DNA from: Parabacteroides sp. AM08-6
GTDB taxonomy: Bacteria > Bacteroidota > Bacteroidia > Bacteroidales > Tannerellaceae
Reading direction: 5' to 3'
Length of the DNA stretch: 64,000 nucleotides
Assembly (NCBI RefSeq): GCF_003473295.1
Contig: NZ_QRMP01000011.1
Span: 31,434 to 95,433 of the forward strand
Made by a program: the position numbers and the translations under genes. The stretch's first letter is position 1. The number at the start of each line of letters is the position of its first letter. Below are positions 9,763 to 22,310 of the stretch, piece after piece. The notes below the pieces were generated by a model that was not told the origin of the DNA, searched no databases, and worked only from the letters and a program-made list of their open reading frames with translations.

Positions 9763-12700
9763 TTATTTCTTAACAGTAATGGCCACAGGTCCGAGAAGTC
9801 CGCTTTCTCTTAACGGCTCATTTTTATCCGGCCATCTTAAAACCCATGTTTTCCGTTCGGCTTCAGGCTGAGCCGCATCGTAGACAAGCCGGTTGAACCA
9901 AGTACTTGTTACTTTTACGGTCAGTGAGTTTTCCCCGGATTGAACGGCCTTTGTTATGTCTACCTGATAAGGTGAAGTCCAGACTGTTTGGACCGGTTTA
10001 CCGTTTAGGATTACTTCTGCAATCATATCCACTTTTCCTAAATTGAGGATGAATTGAGCATCCGGAAGCTTATCCACATTGAATGTGGAGGAATATTCTA
10101 CCGTACCCGAAAATGCCTTTGCTTCTGCGGAAACATCCAACTCTTTCCACGGCTTCAATTCCGATATTTGGATACTGGCAGGTGCTCCCCATCCGGCCGG
10201 GAATTTAAGCTCCCAAGGTTGGTCGAGAGAAATTGTACCTGTGACTTTCTTCTCCATTGCGCTTTTTACCCCGTTTTCCGGTTTGTCTTTACGGAATACG
10301 ACAAAGTAAGACCCCGCTTGTGGCAAGTCTATCTTAACAGAGGTACGGTCGCCTCTTTTTTCAGATATGGCAGGAGATACTTCGCCTGTCATCGGATCCC
10401 ATATTTCGACTGAGCCGTTGTTACGGAAATCCAGTTCTCCCCGGAAACTTTCGTTTTGGGGAACTGTAACAAAATACCAGTCGGCATTGTTTGTTTTTCT
10501 ATGTAACCATAAAGCTTTTGAACCTTTCACATCCGGTTCGATATTCAATTGTTTTAAAGCTTCCGCCAAACTGATACCGGAGACAATTCGGCCTTTTCCT
10601 ACTTGGCGAATACCTGTTTTAGAAGTATTTCCCCATATACTTTTCACAGCCTTATCAAAGCGTTTTTGTGCACTTTTTCCCCCTGAAAGAGTGGCCAGTC
10701 CGAATGGAGCTTCTCCAATTACGGTAGCTCCTTCTTGGATAAGTGCTTGCAATTTCTCTATTGTTTCCGGACGCATACGCGGTACTTCCGGCAACCAAAG
10801 AACCCGGTAACGGAGACCTTCCGGTGTCACCAAATCGCCATTATCTACAGTAAGCCGGTTCAGCAATACGTCCGGATTACAATAATCATATTTAAAACCT
10901 TCCGGGAACGGAGCCTTTTGGTCCGGTTTATGATTTATTTCATCTCCCAAATACCAAAGCACATCCGATACAGGAATACCTCTTTCTTGCAGATAACTGC
11001 AACGAGCCAGGTAAGTAGTAAATTCAGGCATATATTTCCACCAAGTCTGTCCGCGTAGAAACGGTGTGCCTATTCCGGCGCCGGAAAAAGAGGTTCCGGG
11101 CTGCAGGAATCCTACCTGCGGATTATGTGTATAGGTGTGGAATACCAAATGTGTAACCCCCTCTATACAATTAATATTAGCGACCTCTTTCAACATTTGC
11201 CAATGTTCGTCCCAAGTATGATTGAAGGAGGTGAATGCTTCTGCCGCTATACGGGGTTTGCCGTATATACGAGCAGCCGAAGTTGTTGGTTTAATAGGCT
11301 TGAAATTAAGTGAACCTACGAAATTTTCCATCAAAGGTTGCCAAAACTCACACATCGGGACATCGGCAAACTTGAAATATTCCAGAATATCGGCGGGGAA
11401 AACATCTCCGGCTGCTGTTTCATACGTAATGGACAAACCATTCTCTTTCGCCAATTTCGCCATATTCCCATAAAAATTGTAGGCAAAAAGCTTATTGATA
11501 ACCATGCGCCAGTCGCATAAAAAGCGGAAAGTACTTTCCTCGTCATCTACTACATAACCGAAAATAGCGGGAAGCCATTTCTGTAACGGATAGCCTGTCA
11601 TTTGTTCGAATTCTTTATCCAGACCGGCAGTCCACGTCTGTGTACGGCATTCCCAACTATCCATCAGCATTCCTTTCAGCAATCCATTTGCCAGCGGACC
11701 GTTTTTGCCGGAAAGACGGCCGATATATCCGGCAAAATGAGCATTGGAGCCTTCTGTGGAAAGTTTGTTGCATTCCCATCCTGTCCCTTCGGGAGGAGCG
11801 GGGGAGTTGCGTTGACCGGTGTTGACATGTCCGATACGTAAAACCGTCCATTTACCTTTGGGCGCTTTCCATTTTAAATTCCCTTGCTTATCCATCGAGG
11901 CTGTAATATCCATCATTTGTGCCGATTTCAAGAATGTTTCGGGAGCACGTTGTCTGGAATCTCCGCTTCTTTCGATACTTCTCAAAAGCCATCCGGCTTC
12001 TGCTTCCCAGTTGTTTTTCCGCGAGGCGGTAAATAAACGAAGTGATCTAAGTGAAATATCATGTTGGTTAATAATGGAAATCTTGTATTTTTTAGCTCCT
12101 TTAGTCTCCGAACAAGCTAACGAAATCGGATAATTTTCTTGCCAGTCACTTTGAGGCAAATCCGTATTTAATATTTCCTGAATAGTTCCGTTTGCCAAAT
12201 AAGCTTCCACCTTGACCCTGATTCCCGGTTCAAAACACCAAGGATGACTTGCTTCGTTGATGGAGGGAAATTCCAGTGTACGAATTGTAACTTCCTGTGG
12301 GAATTCCACTTCCAGCCAATTCGGATTTTTATCTGTAGCGGGAGACAAATGCATAGATTTGTCAGACTTCCCCAATAGGTAATTTTCCCAGTTCTCTCCC
12401 TCCTTATTGCTTTTGAATGAAACCGGTTTCAACGGTTGCTCATCATCGTCCATGGGAGTAGGGAAGGCTATGACCATTAAGTCGTTATAATCTCTCCAAT
12501 CTTCATTACTGGGTTGGGGGGTAGGAAGGCTTTTACTTATTTCGCTGCCTCCCGTTATATCTGTCCGGCTCCAGACCAGATGCCGCATAGCATTGGACGG
12601 TTCTATCCAAGGCCCGCCGGACATGGCCCATCCCGGGCAATTTTGCATTGTGAATCGTAATCCTAACCGCCGGCATTCTTGCGCCGTATGTTTGACCATA

Positions 12701-13035
12701 TCATCCCACATCGGGCTGAGACAGGCTATTTGGGGGTCGACTCCGGGCCAAGGGCCGCCAAATTGCCCGTGAAATAAATGAATTCCGGCGAATCCTGCAT
12801 TGGCAATCGCCTCCAAATCGGTAGTAATACCTTTAATAGAAACGTTTCCTCCGATGTAATGGAACCAGGTTTCCGGATAGAATACTTTGCCGGGTGTCTT
12901 AAATTTGTTTATATCCGAATCATTAAAAGGACAATACAGTTCATCCTTAGAAGGGGTGATGGGTACTTGTGCTTCTAAAACTTGATTGCAGGTAACAATG
13001 CAAATCAATAATAAAGAAAATATTACGTGCTTCAT
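9763..13035 (-). CDS. secreted GH106-like alpha-L-rhamnosidase
   Basis: This 1090-residue protein has an N-terminal signal (MKHVIFSLLLICIVTC). Family traits include GGNVSIKGITTDLEAI and GFAGIHLFHGQFGGPW, the MQNCPGWAMSGGPWI stretch near 130-143, and a C-terminal galactose-binding-like sandwich. E462 (MDSWECRTQTW) and E599 (IAAEAFTSF) lie where the catalytic glutamates of the characterised Bacteroides GH106 enzyme are, in my memory. It probably removes alpha-L-rhamnose from plant polysaccharides, together with the GH127-like and GH2 neighbours. Confidence 0.83.
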   Translation of the reverse strand: MKHVIFSLLLICIVTCNQVLEAQVPITPSKDELYCPFNDSDINKFKTPGKVFYPETWFHYIGGNVSIKGITTDLEAIANAGFAGIHLFHGQFGGPWPGVDPQIACLSPMWDDMVKHTAQECRRLGLRFTMQNCPGWAMSGGPWIEPSNAMRHLVWSRTDITGGSEISKSLPTPQPSNEDWRDYNDLMVIAFPTPMDDDEQPLKPVSFKSNKEGENWENYLLGKSDKSMHLSPATDKNPNWLEVEFPQEVTIRTLEFPSINEASHPWCFEPGIRVKVEAYLANGTIQEILNTDLPQSDWQENYPISLACSETKGAKKYKISIINQHDISLRSLRLFTASRKNNWEAEAGWLLRSIERSGDSRQRAPETFLKSAQMMDITASMDKQGNLKWKAPKGKWTVLRIGHVNTGQRNSPAPPEGTGWECNKLSTEGSNAHFAGYIGRLSGKNGPLANGLLKGMLMDSWECRTQTWTAGLDKEFEQMTGYPLQKWLPAIFGYVVDDEESTFRFLCDWRMVINKLFAYNFYGNMAKLAKENGLSITYETAAGDVFPADILEYFKFADVPMCEFWQPLMENFVGSLNFKPIKPTTSAARIYGKPRIAAEAFTSFNHTWDEHWQMLKEVANINCIEGVTHLVFHTYTHNPQVGFLQPGTSFSGAGIGTPFLRGQTWWKYMPEFTTYLARCSYLQERGIPVSDVLWYLGDEINHKPDQKAPFPEGFKYDYCNPDVLLNRLTVDNGDLVTPEGLRYRVLWLPEVPRMRPETIEKLQALIQEGATVIGEAPFGLATLSGGKSAQKRFDKAVKSIWGNTSKTGIRQVGKGRIVSGISLAEALKQLNIEPDVKGSKALWLHRKTNNADWYFVTVPQNESFRGELDFRNNGSVEIWDPMTGEVSPAISEKRGDRTSVKIDLPQAGSYFVVFRKDKPENGVKSAMEKKVTGTISLDQPWELKFPAGWGAPASIQISELKPWKELDVSAEAKAFSGTVEYSSTFNVDKLPDAQFILNLGKVDMIAEVILNGKPVQTVWTSPYQVDITKAVQSGENSLTVKVTSTWFNRLVYDAAQPEAERKTWVLRWPDKNEPLRESGLLGPVAITVKK

Positions 13036-13058
13036 GGTCTAAATAACTTATAAGTTTA

Positions 13059-13066
13059 CAAATATA
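13059..13066 (-). promoter_or_regulatory. -7 box of the GH106/GH127 genes
   Basis: On the minus strand TATATTTG lies 24 bases before the ATG of the GH106-like gene. No clear TTTG is seen at the right distance upstream, so only the -7 element is claimed; an activator may be needed. Confidence 0.4.
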
Positions 13067-13140
13067 ATAGGATTTTAGTGAAATGATAGATAAAACCGGA
13101 AAAATGCGTTGAATTTGTCAATTTGCCGATAAGTTCGTAT

Positions 13141-13184
13141 AAAAAGAGAAGGGCTGCTCCTTTTTCCATTGGAACGGCCCTTCT
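13141..13184 (-). terminator. terminator of the GH2 gene
   Basis: On the minus strand AGAAGGGCCGTTCC (13184-13171) pairs with GGAGCAGCCCTTCT (13160-13147), with one mismatch, followed by C and five T residues. It separates the GH2 transcript from the GH106/GH127 pair. Confidence 0.8.
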
Positions 13185-13207
13185 ACATAAATCCTATCAG
13201 GTTTTAC

Positions 13208-16606
<3,399 letters not shown>

Positions 16607-16636
16607 TTAGATTAGCACATTGTTCGTTGAATAGTG

Positions 16637-16676
16637 AAGAGGATGCTGCTGATGTTTCATTAGCAACACCCTCTTT
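16637..16676 (-). terminator. hairpin between DUF3332 and GH2 genes
   Basis: AAGAGGATGCTGCT and AGCAACACCCTCTT form a 14-bp stem with two G-U type pairs. The T-run is poor on the minus strand, so this may be a terminator for the DUF3332 gene or only a structured spacer. Confidence 0.5.
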
Positions 16677-16696
16677 TCCCATTATTCAATATCCAA

Positions 16697-17251
16697 TTAT
16701 CTTGCTGCGTAGTATGAATAACCTTCGGCAACCTGCTTGAAAGCAAGCACACCTGCCTTGTTTAATTCTACATTCATTTCTTTGCCGTCCGGAAGGAACA
16801 TTACTACTTCGTCTTTTCCGTTGAACTTCAGCAGCTTGGTTGCTTCGCCTTCTGCTTCTACACTCCAGCTTTTATCCGTTTCGTCAAATACGAGGTCGAT
16901 AGCTTTTTCTTCCCCTTCTTTCTGAATATGATAACCGTCTTTCTTGGTTTCTACGGTATAGACACCGTCTTTAGTATCGATAGTCTTGACATTTCCGGCA
17001 TCGGCAACAGGGTTGTCGCCGCTCCAGAACTCGATGGAGTTCAATACCAAGACATCGGCAAGTGCGGATATTTCATAAACCGGAACAATCCAGAATGCAA
17101 TGAAAACTAATTCGTTCACAAATTTACTGTCAATGTTTCTATTCCAATCCAGCAATTTGTTTGTCAATCCGAAAGAACCGATACAGGAAGAGAATAAGAC
17201 ACTGCTGGCTAAAGTCGTAGCCACTAATAATGTTAAACTTTTTTTCTTCAT
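16697..17251 (-). CDS. DUF3332 family lipoprotein
   Basis: This 184-residue protein has a lipoprotein signal (MKKKSLTLLVATTLASSVLFSSC, lipid Cys near 23). The GSFGLTNKLLDWNRNIDSKF stretch, a hydrophobic segment (VFIAFWIVPVYEISALADVLV) and IEFWSGDNP follow, matching DUF3332. The C-terminal half is a beta-rich domain. The function is unknown; it is common in Bacteroidetes and likely sits in the outer membrane or periplasm. Confidence 0.82.
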   Translation of the reverse strand: MKKKSLTLLVATTLASSVLFSSCIGSFGLTNKLLDWNRNIDSKFVNELVFIAFWIVPVYEISALADVLVLNSIEFWSGDNPVADAGNVKTIDTKDGVYTVETKKDGYHIQKEGEEKAIDLVFDETDKSWSVEAEGEATKLLKFNGKDEVVMFLPDGKEMNVELNKAGVLAFKQVAEGYSYYAAR

Positions 17252-17334
17252 AAATTATTCAATATTTGTAGTTAATCTGTGAGCGAAGATAATAACTTTT
17301 TGATAATTGATTGTTATGTTAGGACATAAAGAAC

Positions 17335-17383
17335 AAAAAAAATACAGGTGGATGATGTTTCCCATCAGTCTCACCCGTATTTT
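17335..17383 (-). terminator. hairpin with T8 between NigD-like and DUF3332 genes
   Basis: On the minus strand AATACGGGTG and TGATG pair with CATCA and ACCTGTATT around a small loop, followed by eight T residues (A-run at 17335-17342). As drawn it ends a minus-strand transcript entering from higher coordinates, that is the NigD-like gene. Confidence 0.75.
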
Positions 17384-17405
17384 GAATGAATATATGTAAT
17401 GTAGT

Positions 17406-18158
17406 TTACTGTAGTTTTAAAACGCTTCTTTCGGCTGCAATCTCGGCAGTAGCCGGAGTCGACTTGCGTGTGCAATAATTAAAATCCACTGATTTGTTGC
17501 CGCTGAATGATTTCCATTTTAATTTCAGCTTGACGGTTTTGCCTTGCGTATCGGGGAGAGCGTCCAGTTTGAAAGCAACCAGTCCGTCTGCCGGCTTGCC
17601 GTATACATCCCCGTATGCATTGTGGCGGAATTCCACTTCGTAAGGATTGTTCGGGTCTTGGCTTGCCAATAAGTTGACGTAATGGGGCTTGCTGTTTTGG
17701 CCTCCCCATCTGGTTCTGAAACGGAGGGTCAGATAACCGTCTTCGGCGATAGTCACCCAATCGTTGACTATTTCCACCGGGTCGTTGCCGTATACCGAGT
17801 CGTTGTTCAAGTCCAAGTCGGGAGCAATCGTTTTTGTCAGAATACTGTCAATCCAGTTGATATGTACCGCCTTGTCGTAGCCTTCGGATGGTTCGTTTAC
17901 CAATTGGCAATTCACCAAAGCTCTCACTTCCCTGTCTCCATAAGGGGAAGAGGTTACGTTTACCGGCAGCAACGTTGTGCTGTCGTCCAATTGCAAGAAG
18001 AAGGATTTGTTGTCTATCGGTTTGACGGTTACCAGCGCGTTGGGAAATACCATCGCGTAATTGTAGCCATCGTCGTCCGAACAAGACTGGAACATCATCA
18101 ACCCCGCAACCATCATCACCGAGGCAAACATTTTATTGAAACTAAAAAGCCCTTTCAT
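17406..18158 (-). CDS. NigD-like lipoprotein
   Basis: This 250-residue protein has a lipoprotein signal (GLMMFQSCSDDDGYNYAMV, lipid Cys near 26). NigD family features include a hydrophobic MVFPNALVTVKP strand after the linker, DGYLTLRFRTRWGG and a C-terminal KLKLKWKSFSGNKSVDF. The first NigD proteins were linked to a bacteriocin-like system in Bacteroides, but the widespread relatives have no proven role. It stands alone, ended by a hairpin. Confidence 0.8.
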   Translation of the reverse strand: MKGLFSFNKMFASVMMVAGLMMFQSCSDDDGYNYAMVFPNALVTVKPIDNKSFFLQLDDSTTLLPVNVTSSPYGDREVRALVNCQLVNEPSEGYDKAVHINWIDSILTKTIAPDLDLNNDSVYGNDPVEIVNDWVTIAEDGYLTLRFRTRWGGQNSKPHYVNLLASQDPNNPYEVEFRHNAYGDVYGKPADGLVAFKLDALPDTQGKTVKLKLKWKSFSGNKSVDFNYCTRKSTPATAEIAAERSVLKLQ

Positions 18159-18330
18159 AAAGCGTCCTATTTTTTATTAGTTGTTTAACAGATTATTTTT
18201 GATTCACATTAATACAAATGCAATTTTAGCGGAAAAAGCTGCATACGGGAATGTTAATTAAACAAAATGATAGGGGAAATGGGCCATTTGTTCCTGAATT
18301 GTGCCTGTGAAAGCTTGTTGAGCTGACGAA

Positions 18331-18413
18331 TGCCAATAGGGTGGCACTGGAGTGCCAATACTGTGGCACAGGAGTGTCACCTTATTGGCACTCTTGTGCC
18401 ATCGGCATGGCAC
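18331..18413. repeat. cluster of GTGCC/GGCAC words
   Basis: About 80 bases carry the words TGCCAAT, GTGGCAC, AGTGCCAAT, TGTGGCAC, TTGGCACTC and TGTGCCAT in alternating orientation. Several hairpins could form. It is not a CRISPR: units and spacers are irregular and only 6-9 bases long. Confidence 0.7.
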
Positions 18414-18428
18414 TATGAAGAGGCTGTA

Positions 18429-18490
18429 TGTTAACGATTATCGTTGACTACTATCCGTCTTATATATAAGTCAGGTTGACTCGGTTAAAA
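18429..18490. repeat. 62-bp direct repeat, copy 1
   Basis: Begins TGTTAACGATTATCGTTGAC and ends CTCGGTTAAAA. It matches copy 2 at 58 of 62 positions. Each copy contains an internal TTAACGA/TCGTTGA near-palindrome. Confidence 0.9.
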
Positions 18491-18519
18491 CTAAAACATA
18501 ATAAAGGTTGACCTTTGTG

Positions 18520-18581
18520 TGTTAACGATTTTCGTTGACTACTTTCCGTCTTATATGTAAGGCAGGTTGACTCGGTTAAAA
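18520..18581. repeat. 62-bp direct repeat, copy 2
   Basis: Second copy of the repeat, starting 91 bases after the first. The four differences from copy 1 are single-base changes with no gaps. The copy ends 22 bases before the stop of the DUF6078-like gene on the minus strand. Confidence 0.9.
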
Positions 18582-18602
18582 ACCGTCAAATAAAAAAGTA
18601 AA

Positions 18603-19037
18603 CTACCAGTCGTAATCTTCCAAGTAGGCATCAAATACCACGGGAATGCTAACGCCACACTCCCGGCAGGTGTCCGCTACAATTTGTTGTTCGGCAGGCG
18701 AGAGCAAGCGTTCTCCTTTGCGGACGCGGAAATAGGTCCGGCGATTGAAGCAGGCTATCAGGGTGTTGCTGACTTGTAGCATTTGCCTGTGCGGCAGTTT
18801 TTCCAGAAATCCGATAAAACCTTTTGCGTATTGTATTTTGTTATCGGAGCGGAAGTAGGGGCAATCGCCTTCTAAAGTGGCAAGATGCCGGGGATTGACT
18901 ATGTAGCAATATGCGGTACTGTCCGGCATGTGCCGCTCGGCTATCTGTCTCAGGCAGTTAGCGGCTTTCGGACATTGTCGGTTGAGGCATAACGGGTATT
19001 GGTAGGGAACTGTAGAGAAATCAAAATCTTTTTCCAT
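18603..19037 (-). CDS. cysteine-containing small protein, DUF6078-like
   Basis: This 144-residue protein has a cysteine cluster (YPLCLNRQCPKAANCLRQ, then GDCPYF) that could bind a metal, and TCRECGVSIP near the C-terminus. It resembles DUF6078 of Bacteroidales, which has no known function. No signal peptide is seen. The T/A-rich DNA upstream may hold its promoter. Confidence 0.7.
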   Translation of the reverse strand: MEKDFDFSTVPYQYPLCLNRQCPKAANCLRQIAERHMPDSTAYCYIVNPRHLATLEGDCPYFRSDNKIQYAKGFIGFLEKLPHRQMLQVSNTLIACFNRRTYFRVRKGERLLSPAEQQIVADTCRECGVSIPVVFDAYLEDYDW

Positions 19038-19415
19038 AATATGATATTCTTTGTTTTGGGGGCTAATTTAAGAATGTTCTTCGATAAAACGGTTCTTTTT
19101 CATATAAAAATTAGGCTGTAATGCTTCTGGCCCTTGCTGTAGCGGAAAAAAGGATAAGCAGTGTTAATCCCTGGATGTTATGACGAAATATGAAACGGGC
19201 GTGTGGGTGATAAACACAGGATTTTCAGAAAACATTAAAGAATATTTGGCGGATTGAAGCAGAACTGTTACGTTTGTACTCGAATTTAAAAGTACTCCGA
19301 TGAGAATAAACAATTAATAGTTGGTTTTTTAATTATACCGACGCCACAAGTTTTTAAAATATATTTCGGTTTAATTGGTCTTGATATAAGACCCTTCTTA
19401 TTAATTGTCTACATT
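19038..19415. other. 378-base divergent intergenic region
   Basis: Lies between two divergent genes and must hold both promoters. No clean TTTG-N19-TAnnTTTG pair was found for the ABC-F gene. No leader peptide or attenuator typical of drug-inducible ABC-F genes was recognised. Confidence 0.5.
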
Positions 19416-21014
19416 ATGAGTATTATCCTTAGTGGTGTATCTTATCACTACTATAATCAACAAGCATTATTTGAGTGTGTAAATCTATCTGTGGCAACAG
19501 GTGGAAAAGTATCTGTTATTGGAAATAACGGGACCGGTAAATCTACACTTTTAAAACTGATAGCCGGAGAATTAAAGGTTTCTTCGGGCAGTATCCGTTG
19601 CGCATCCACTCCTTATTATATTCCGCAACAAATAGGCATAACGGGAATATCCATAACCCAGGCATTAGGTGTGTCTGATAAGATAGAGGCATTACATGCA
19701 ATTTGCAACGGTAGCGATAAGCATGAACTTTACGATATATTGGCTGATGATTGGAATATCGAATCCCGTTGCCGCATTGCCCTTGATGCTTGGGGATTGT
19801 CGGATATGGAATTGAATGCACCTATTGATTCATTGAGCGGCGGCGAGAAAACGAAATTATTTCTTGCCGGAATAGCCATTCATAATCCGGGTATTATCTT
19901 GCTTGATGAGCCGACTAATCATCTCGATTATACGAGTCGTCGGAAACTTTATGAATTTATAGCCGGTAGTAAAGCTGCAATCATAATTGTAAGTCATGAT
20001 ATCGCATTGTTGAATTTGCTTGAAGAGACATACGAACTCTCCCCGAAAGGTTTGAAATTATATGGAGGTAATTACGATTTCTATAAAGCACAAAAGGAGA
20101 TAGAGACACAAGCCTTAATTAATCAAATCGATGCCGGAGAAACAGCATTGCGATTGGCCCGTAAAAAAGCACAAAAAGTAAAAGAAAACCAAGAGCGAAG
20201 GGTGAATCGAGGAGCAAAAGAGACTTCAGGCCAACCTCGCATCATTCTTAAAGGCAGGCAGGATAAGGGTGAAAATACAGAAGCTAAATTAAAGAGTAAG
20301 CAGGCTGATATAATCGACCGGAATTGTCGGAATTTGAATGATTTGCGCCAGAAGCAAAATGCGGAAAGTGAATTGAAATTTGATTTCAATCATGCACAAT
20401 TGCATAATGGAAAGCTGTTGGTTTCGGCTCATGAAATTAATTTTAAATATGAAAGAAAGGGACTGCTTTGGCATGTTCCACTTGATGTTGAAATCCGTAG
20501 TGGTGAACGGATTCATATTATAGGTGATAACGGTAGCGGTAAGACGACACTTCTGAAACTGCTGATAGGTGAATTGTCCCCAAGCATTGGAAAGATTATA
20601 AGGAACGATTTCTCGTTTGTCTATCTTGACCAAGAGTATAGTAAAGTCAAGACTTCACAAACTGTATTGGAATTGGCACAGGAATATAATCGTTCGAATC
20701 TTTTAGACCACGAAATAAAGCTCAGGCTTCATCGGGCCTTGTTCCCGAAGCAGATGTGGGATAAGCCTTGTCATGTGTTAAGCGGAGGGGAGAGGATGAG
20801 GCTATATCTTTGTTGCTTAATGATTTCCAATCATATGCCGGATACTTTTATTCTTGATGAACCGACAAACAATCTTGATTTGTCGAGCTTCGAAATACTG
20901 GCTACCACCATTAAAAATTATCAAGGGACATTGTTGATTATTTCTCATGATAAAAGATTTATCGAAGAGGTCGATATTACAAAGGTAATATACGTAAATA
21001 ACAAAGTCCCTTGA
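19416..21014 (+). CDS. ABC-F family ATPase
   Basis: This 532-residue soluble protein has two ABC domains: Walker A GNNGTGKSTLLK, signature LSGGEKTKL and Walker B ILLDEPTNHLD in the first; GDNGSGKTTLLK, LSGGERMRL and FILDEPTNNLD in the second. A charged linker of about 90 residues (LRLARKKAQKVKENQERRVN) joins them. There is no membrane domain, so it acts on the ribosome. ABC-F proteins either ease translation or protect against 50S antibiotics; sequence alone cannot say which this is. It is somewhat AT-richer than its neighbours. Confidence 0.88.
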   Translation: MSIILSGVSYHYYNQQALFECVNLSVATGGKVSVIGNNGTGKSTLLKLIAGELKVSSGSIRCASTPYYIPQQIGITGISITQALGVSDKIEALHAICNGSDKHELYDILADDWNIESRCRIALDAWGLSDMELNAPIDSLSGGEKTKLFLAGIAIHNPGIILLDEPTNHLDYTSRRKLYEFIAGSKAAIIIVSHDIALLNLLEETYELSPKGLKLYGGNYDFYKAQKEIETQALINQIDAGETALRLARKKAQKVKENQERRVNRGAKETSGQPRIILKGRQDKGENTEAKLKSKQADIIDRNCRNLNDLRQKQNAESELKFDFNHAQLHNGKLLVSAHEINFKYERKGLLWHVPLDVEIRSGERIHIIGDNGSGKTTLLKLLIGELSPSIGKIIRNDFSFVYLDQEYSKVKTSQTVLELAQEYNRSNLLDHEIKLRLHRALFPKQMWDKPCHVLSGGERMRLYLCCLMISNHMPDTFILDEPTNNLDLSSFEILATTIKNYQGTLLIISHDKRFIEEVDITKVIYVNNKVP

Positions 21015-21038
21015 TATGAATTTATAGCCCTCTATGTC

Positions 21039-21722
21039 TTATTCTTTTTTAGCCCACCGTTTGAGTGTCGGGAAATATTTTTTCATTTGAGCAATAGCTT
21101 CTTCTTTTGTGAATTGGGTATCGCTACCTCCGTTGAACTCGTCAAGGAACTTGATGCAATGTTCAATCATTCCGTCCATTGTACAATCTTGTACAAATTC
21201 TCCGTCTTTATAGCAATAGCAACAATATTCCTGATTGGCGGAACCGTCTTTGTTTGTCCCGAATTGTTCAGGAGTCTGCATCGGCATTCCGCAACTCTGA
21301 CAATATAGGTTCATGTATTTCCCGTCTTTCATAAATTCGTTGTCAATCCAATAAGTAGTCGATTTCGGAGTGAATTTCAACACGCAGTATTCCGGGTCTT
21401 CCACTCCTCCTGGGAAATGCTCGAGCATCCAGTCGCTCCAAAGAGAACGTTTTACGGCTTCATCCGTTATAATTTCCATTTCTCCCGTATAGACAATGCT
21501 GCTACTGCCTTTCACGATAGAAACGCCGGCTTTGGGATTGGCTTTGAAGTGAGCTGTTTTTGCCGAACTCGTTCCCGTCGAAACATAAATCGCCCCGTTT
21601 TCATCTTTGAGTTTCACCATCGCCACTGGACGCGGATAACCGTTTTCGTCGATAGACGCTACTGTAATAACTTGTGCAGCAGCGACCATTTGCGCGGCTT
21701 TTTCTTCTATTGTTCGGTTCAT
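21039..21722 (-). CDS. pyridoxamine 5'-phosphate oxidase-like protein with zinc ribbon
   Basis: This 227-residue protein has an N-terminal split-barrel flavin-binding domain (residues 1-130: VITVASIDENGYPRPVAMV, then TGTSSAKTAHFKANPKAGV). A putative zinc ribbon follows (YCQSCGMPM with EYCCYCYKDGEF). It is probably a flavin-dependent reductase or a general stress protein; the substrate is unknown. It is convergent with the ABC-F gene and followed (upstream on the strand) by a DUF6125 gene. Confidence 0.85.
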   Translation of the reverse strand: MNRTIEEKAAQMVAAAQVITVASIDENGYPRPVAMVKLKDENGAIYVSTGTSSAKTAHFKANPKAGVSIVKGSSSIVYTGEMEIITDEAVKRSLWSDWMLEHFPGGVEDPEYCVLKFTPKSTTYWIDNEFMKDGKYMNLYCQSCGMPMQTPEQFGTNKDGSANQEYCCYCYKDGEFVQDCTMDGMIEHCIKFLDEFNGGSDTQFTKEEAIAQMKKYFPTLKRWAKKE

Positions 21723-21797
21723 AGGTTTATTTATTATGTTTTCTTGATTATTTCACAAAGATAAGAAAATTTGTATCGGTCTGAACTGACGCTCGGA

Positions 21798-22310
21798 TTA
21801 TTTTAATGTGAATTTCCAGCAACAGGCGCATCCCTGCTCGGTAACGTCCGGATAACAACTTATCATTTCGGTAACGATTCTTTCATCTATAACACGTGCA
21901 AATCCTTCATGTTCGATAAAACCAACCGGGGCACAAGGATGGAGCGGCATGCCTTTGGCTTTTCGGGCAGACTGTACCCTGCATTCATTTATACGATATA
22001 TAAGCGTATCTCCTTCCCTAAAAATGCTGACTGAAGGATTCGACAAAGCGGAGAACCTGATGGCTAATGCTTTCTCTAAGCCTTCAAGGCCTGCCATATC
22101 CGGAAGATTCAGGAATTTCTTAATCCTTTTGGCTTCCGTACGGGTAAATTTTATCCATGCGTTCCCATCATGTAACATTGCTTTATCCATCCCGCTCTTT
22201 TCTTCCACTGATTGAAACCACACCCCGTCAAGCGCATAGATGTTTTTTGCGTATATCCTTACTAAATCTTTAAGTTCCTCTTTTGATAATAAGTCCAGTT
22301 TGTCAGTCAT
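21798..22310 (-). CDS. DUF6125-like protein
   Basis: This 170-residue soluble protein starts MTDKLDLLSKEELKDLV. Conserved-looking cysteines occur in NECRVQSARKAKG, LHPCAPVG and the C-terminal GCACCWKF. It resembles DUF6125 and related amino-thiazoline hydrolase-like proteins, but no activity is proven. It is the last gene before the accessory island. Confidence 0.7.
   Translation of the reverse strand: MTDKLDLLSKEELKDLVRIYAKNIYALDGVWFQSVEEKSGMDKAMLHDGNAWIKFTRTEAKRIKKFLNLPDMAGLEGLEKALAIRFSALSNPSVSIFREGDTLIYRINECRVQSARKAKGMPLHPCAPVGFIEHEGFARVIDERIVTEMISCYPDVTEQGCACCWKFTLK

Larger units (their letters stand above)
18159..18602. other. intergenic region with repeats
   Basis: No coding frame is supported in these 444 bases. 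The region holds a cluster of GGCAC/GTGCC words at 18331-18413 and two 62-bp direct repeats. An AT-rich stretch before 18230 may hold the promoter of the NigD-like gene. Confidence 0.7.

Noticed and set aside
18331..18413. CRISPR array
   Set aside because: Units of 6-9 bases, irregular gaps, mixed orientation and no cas genes nearby.
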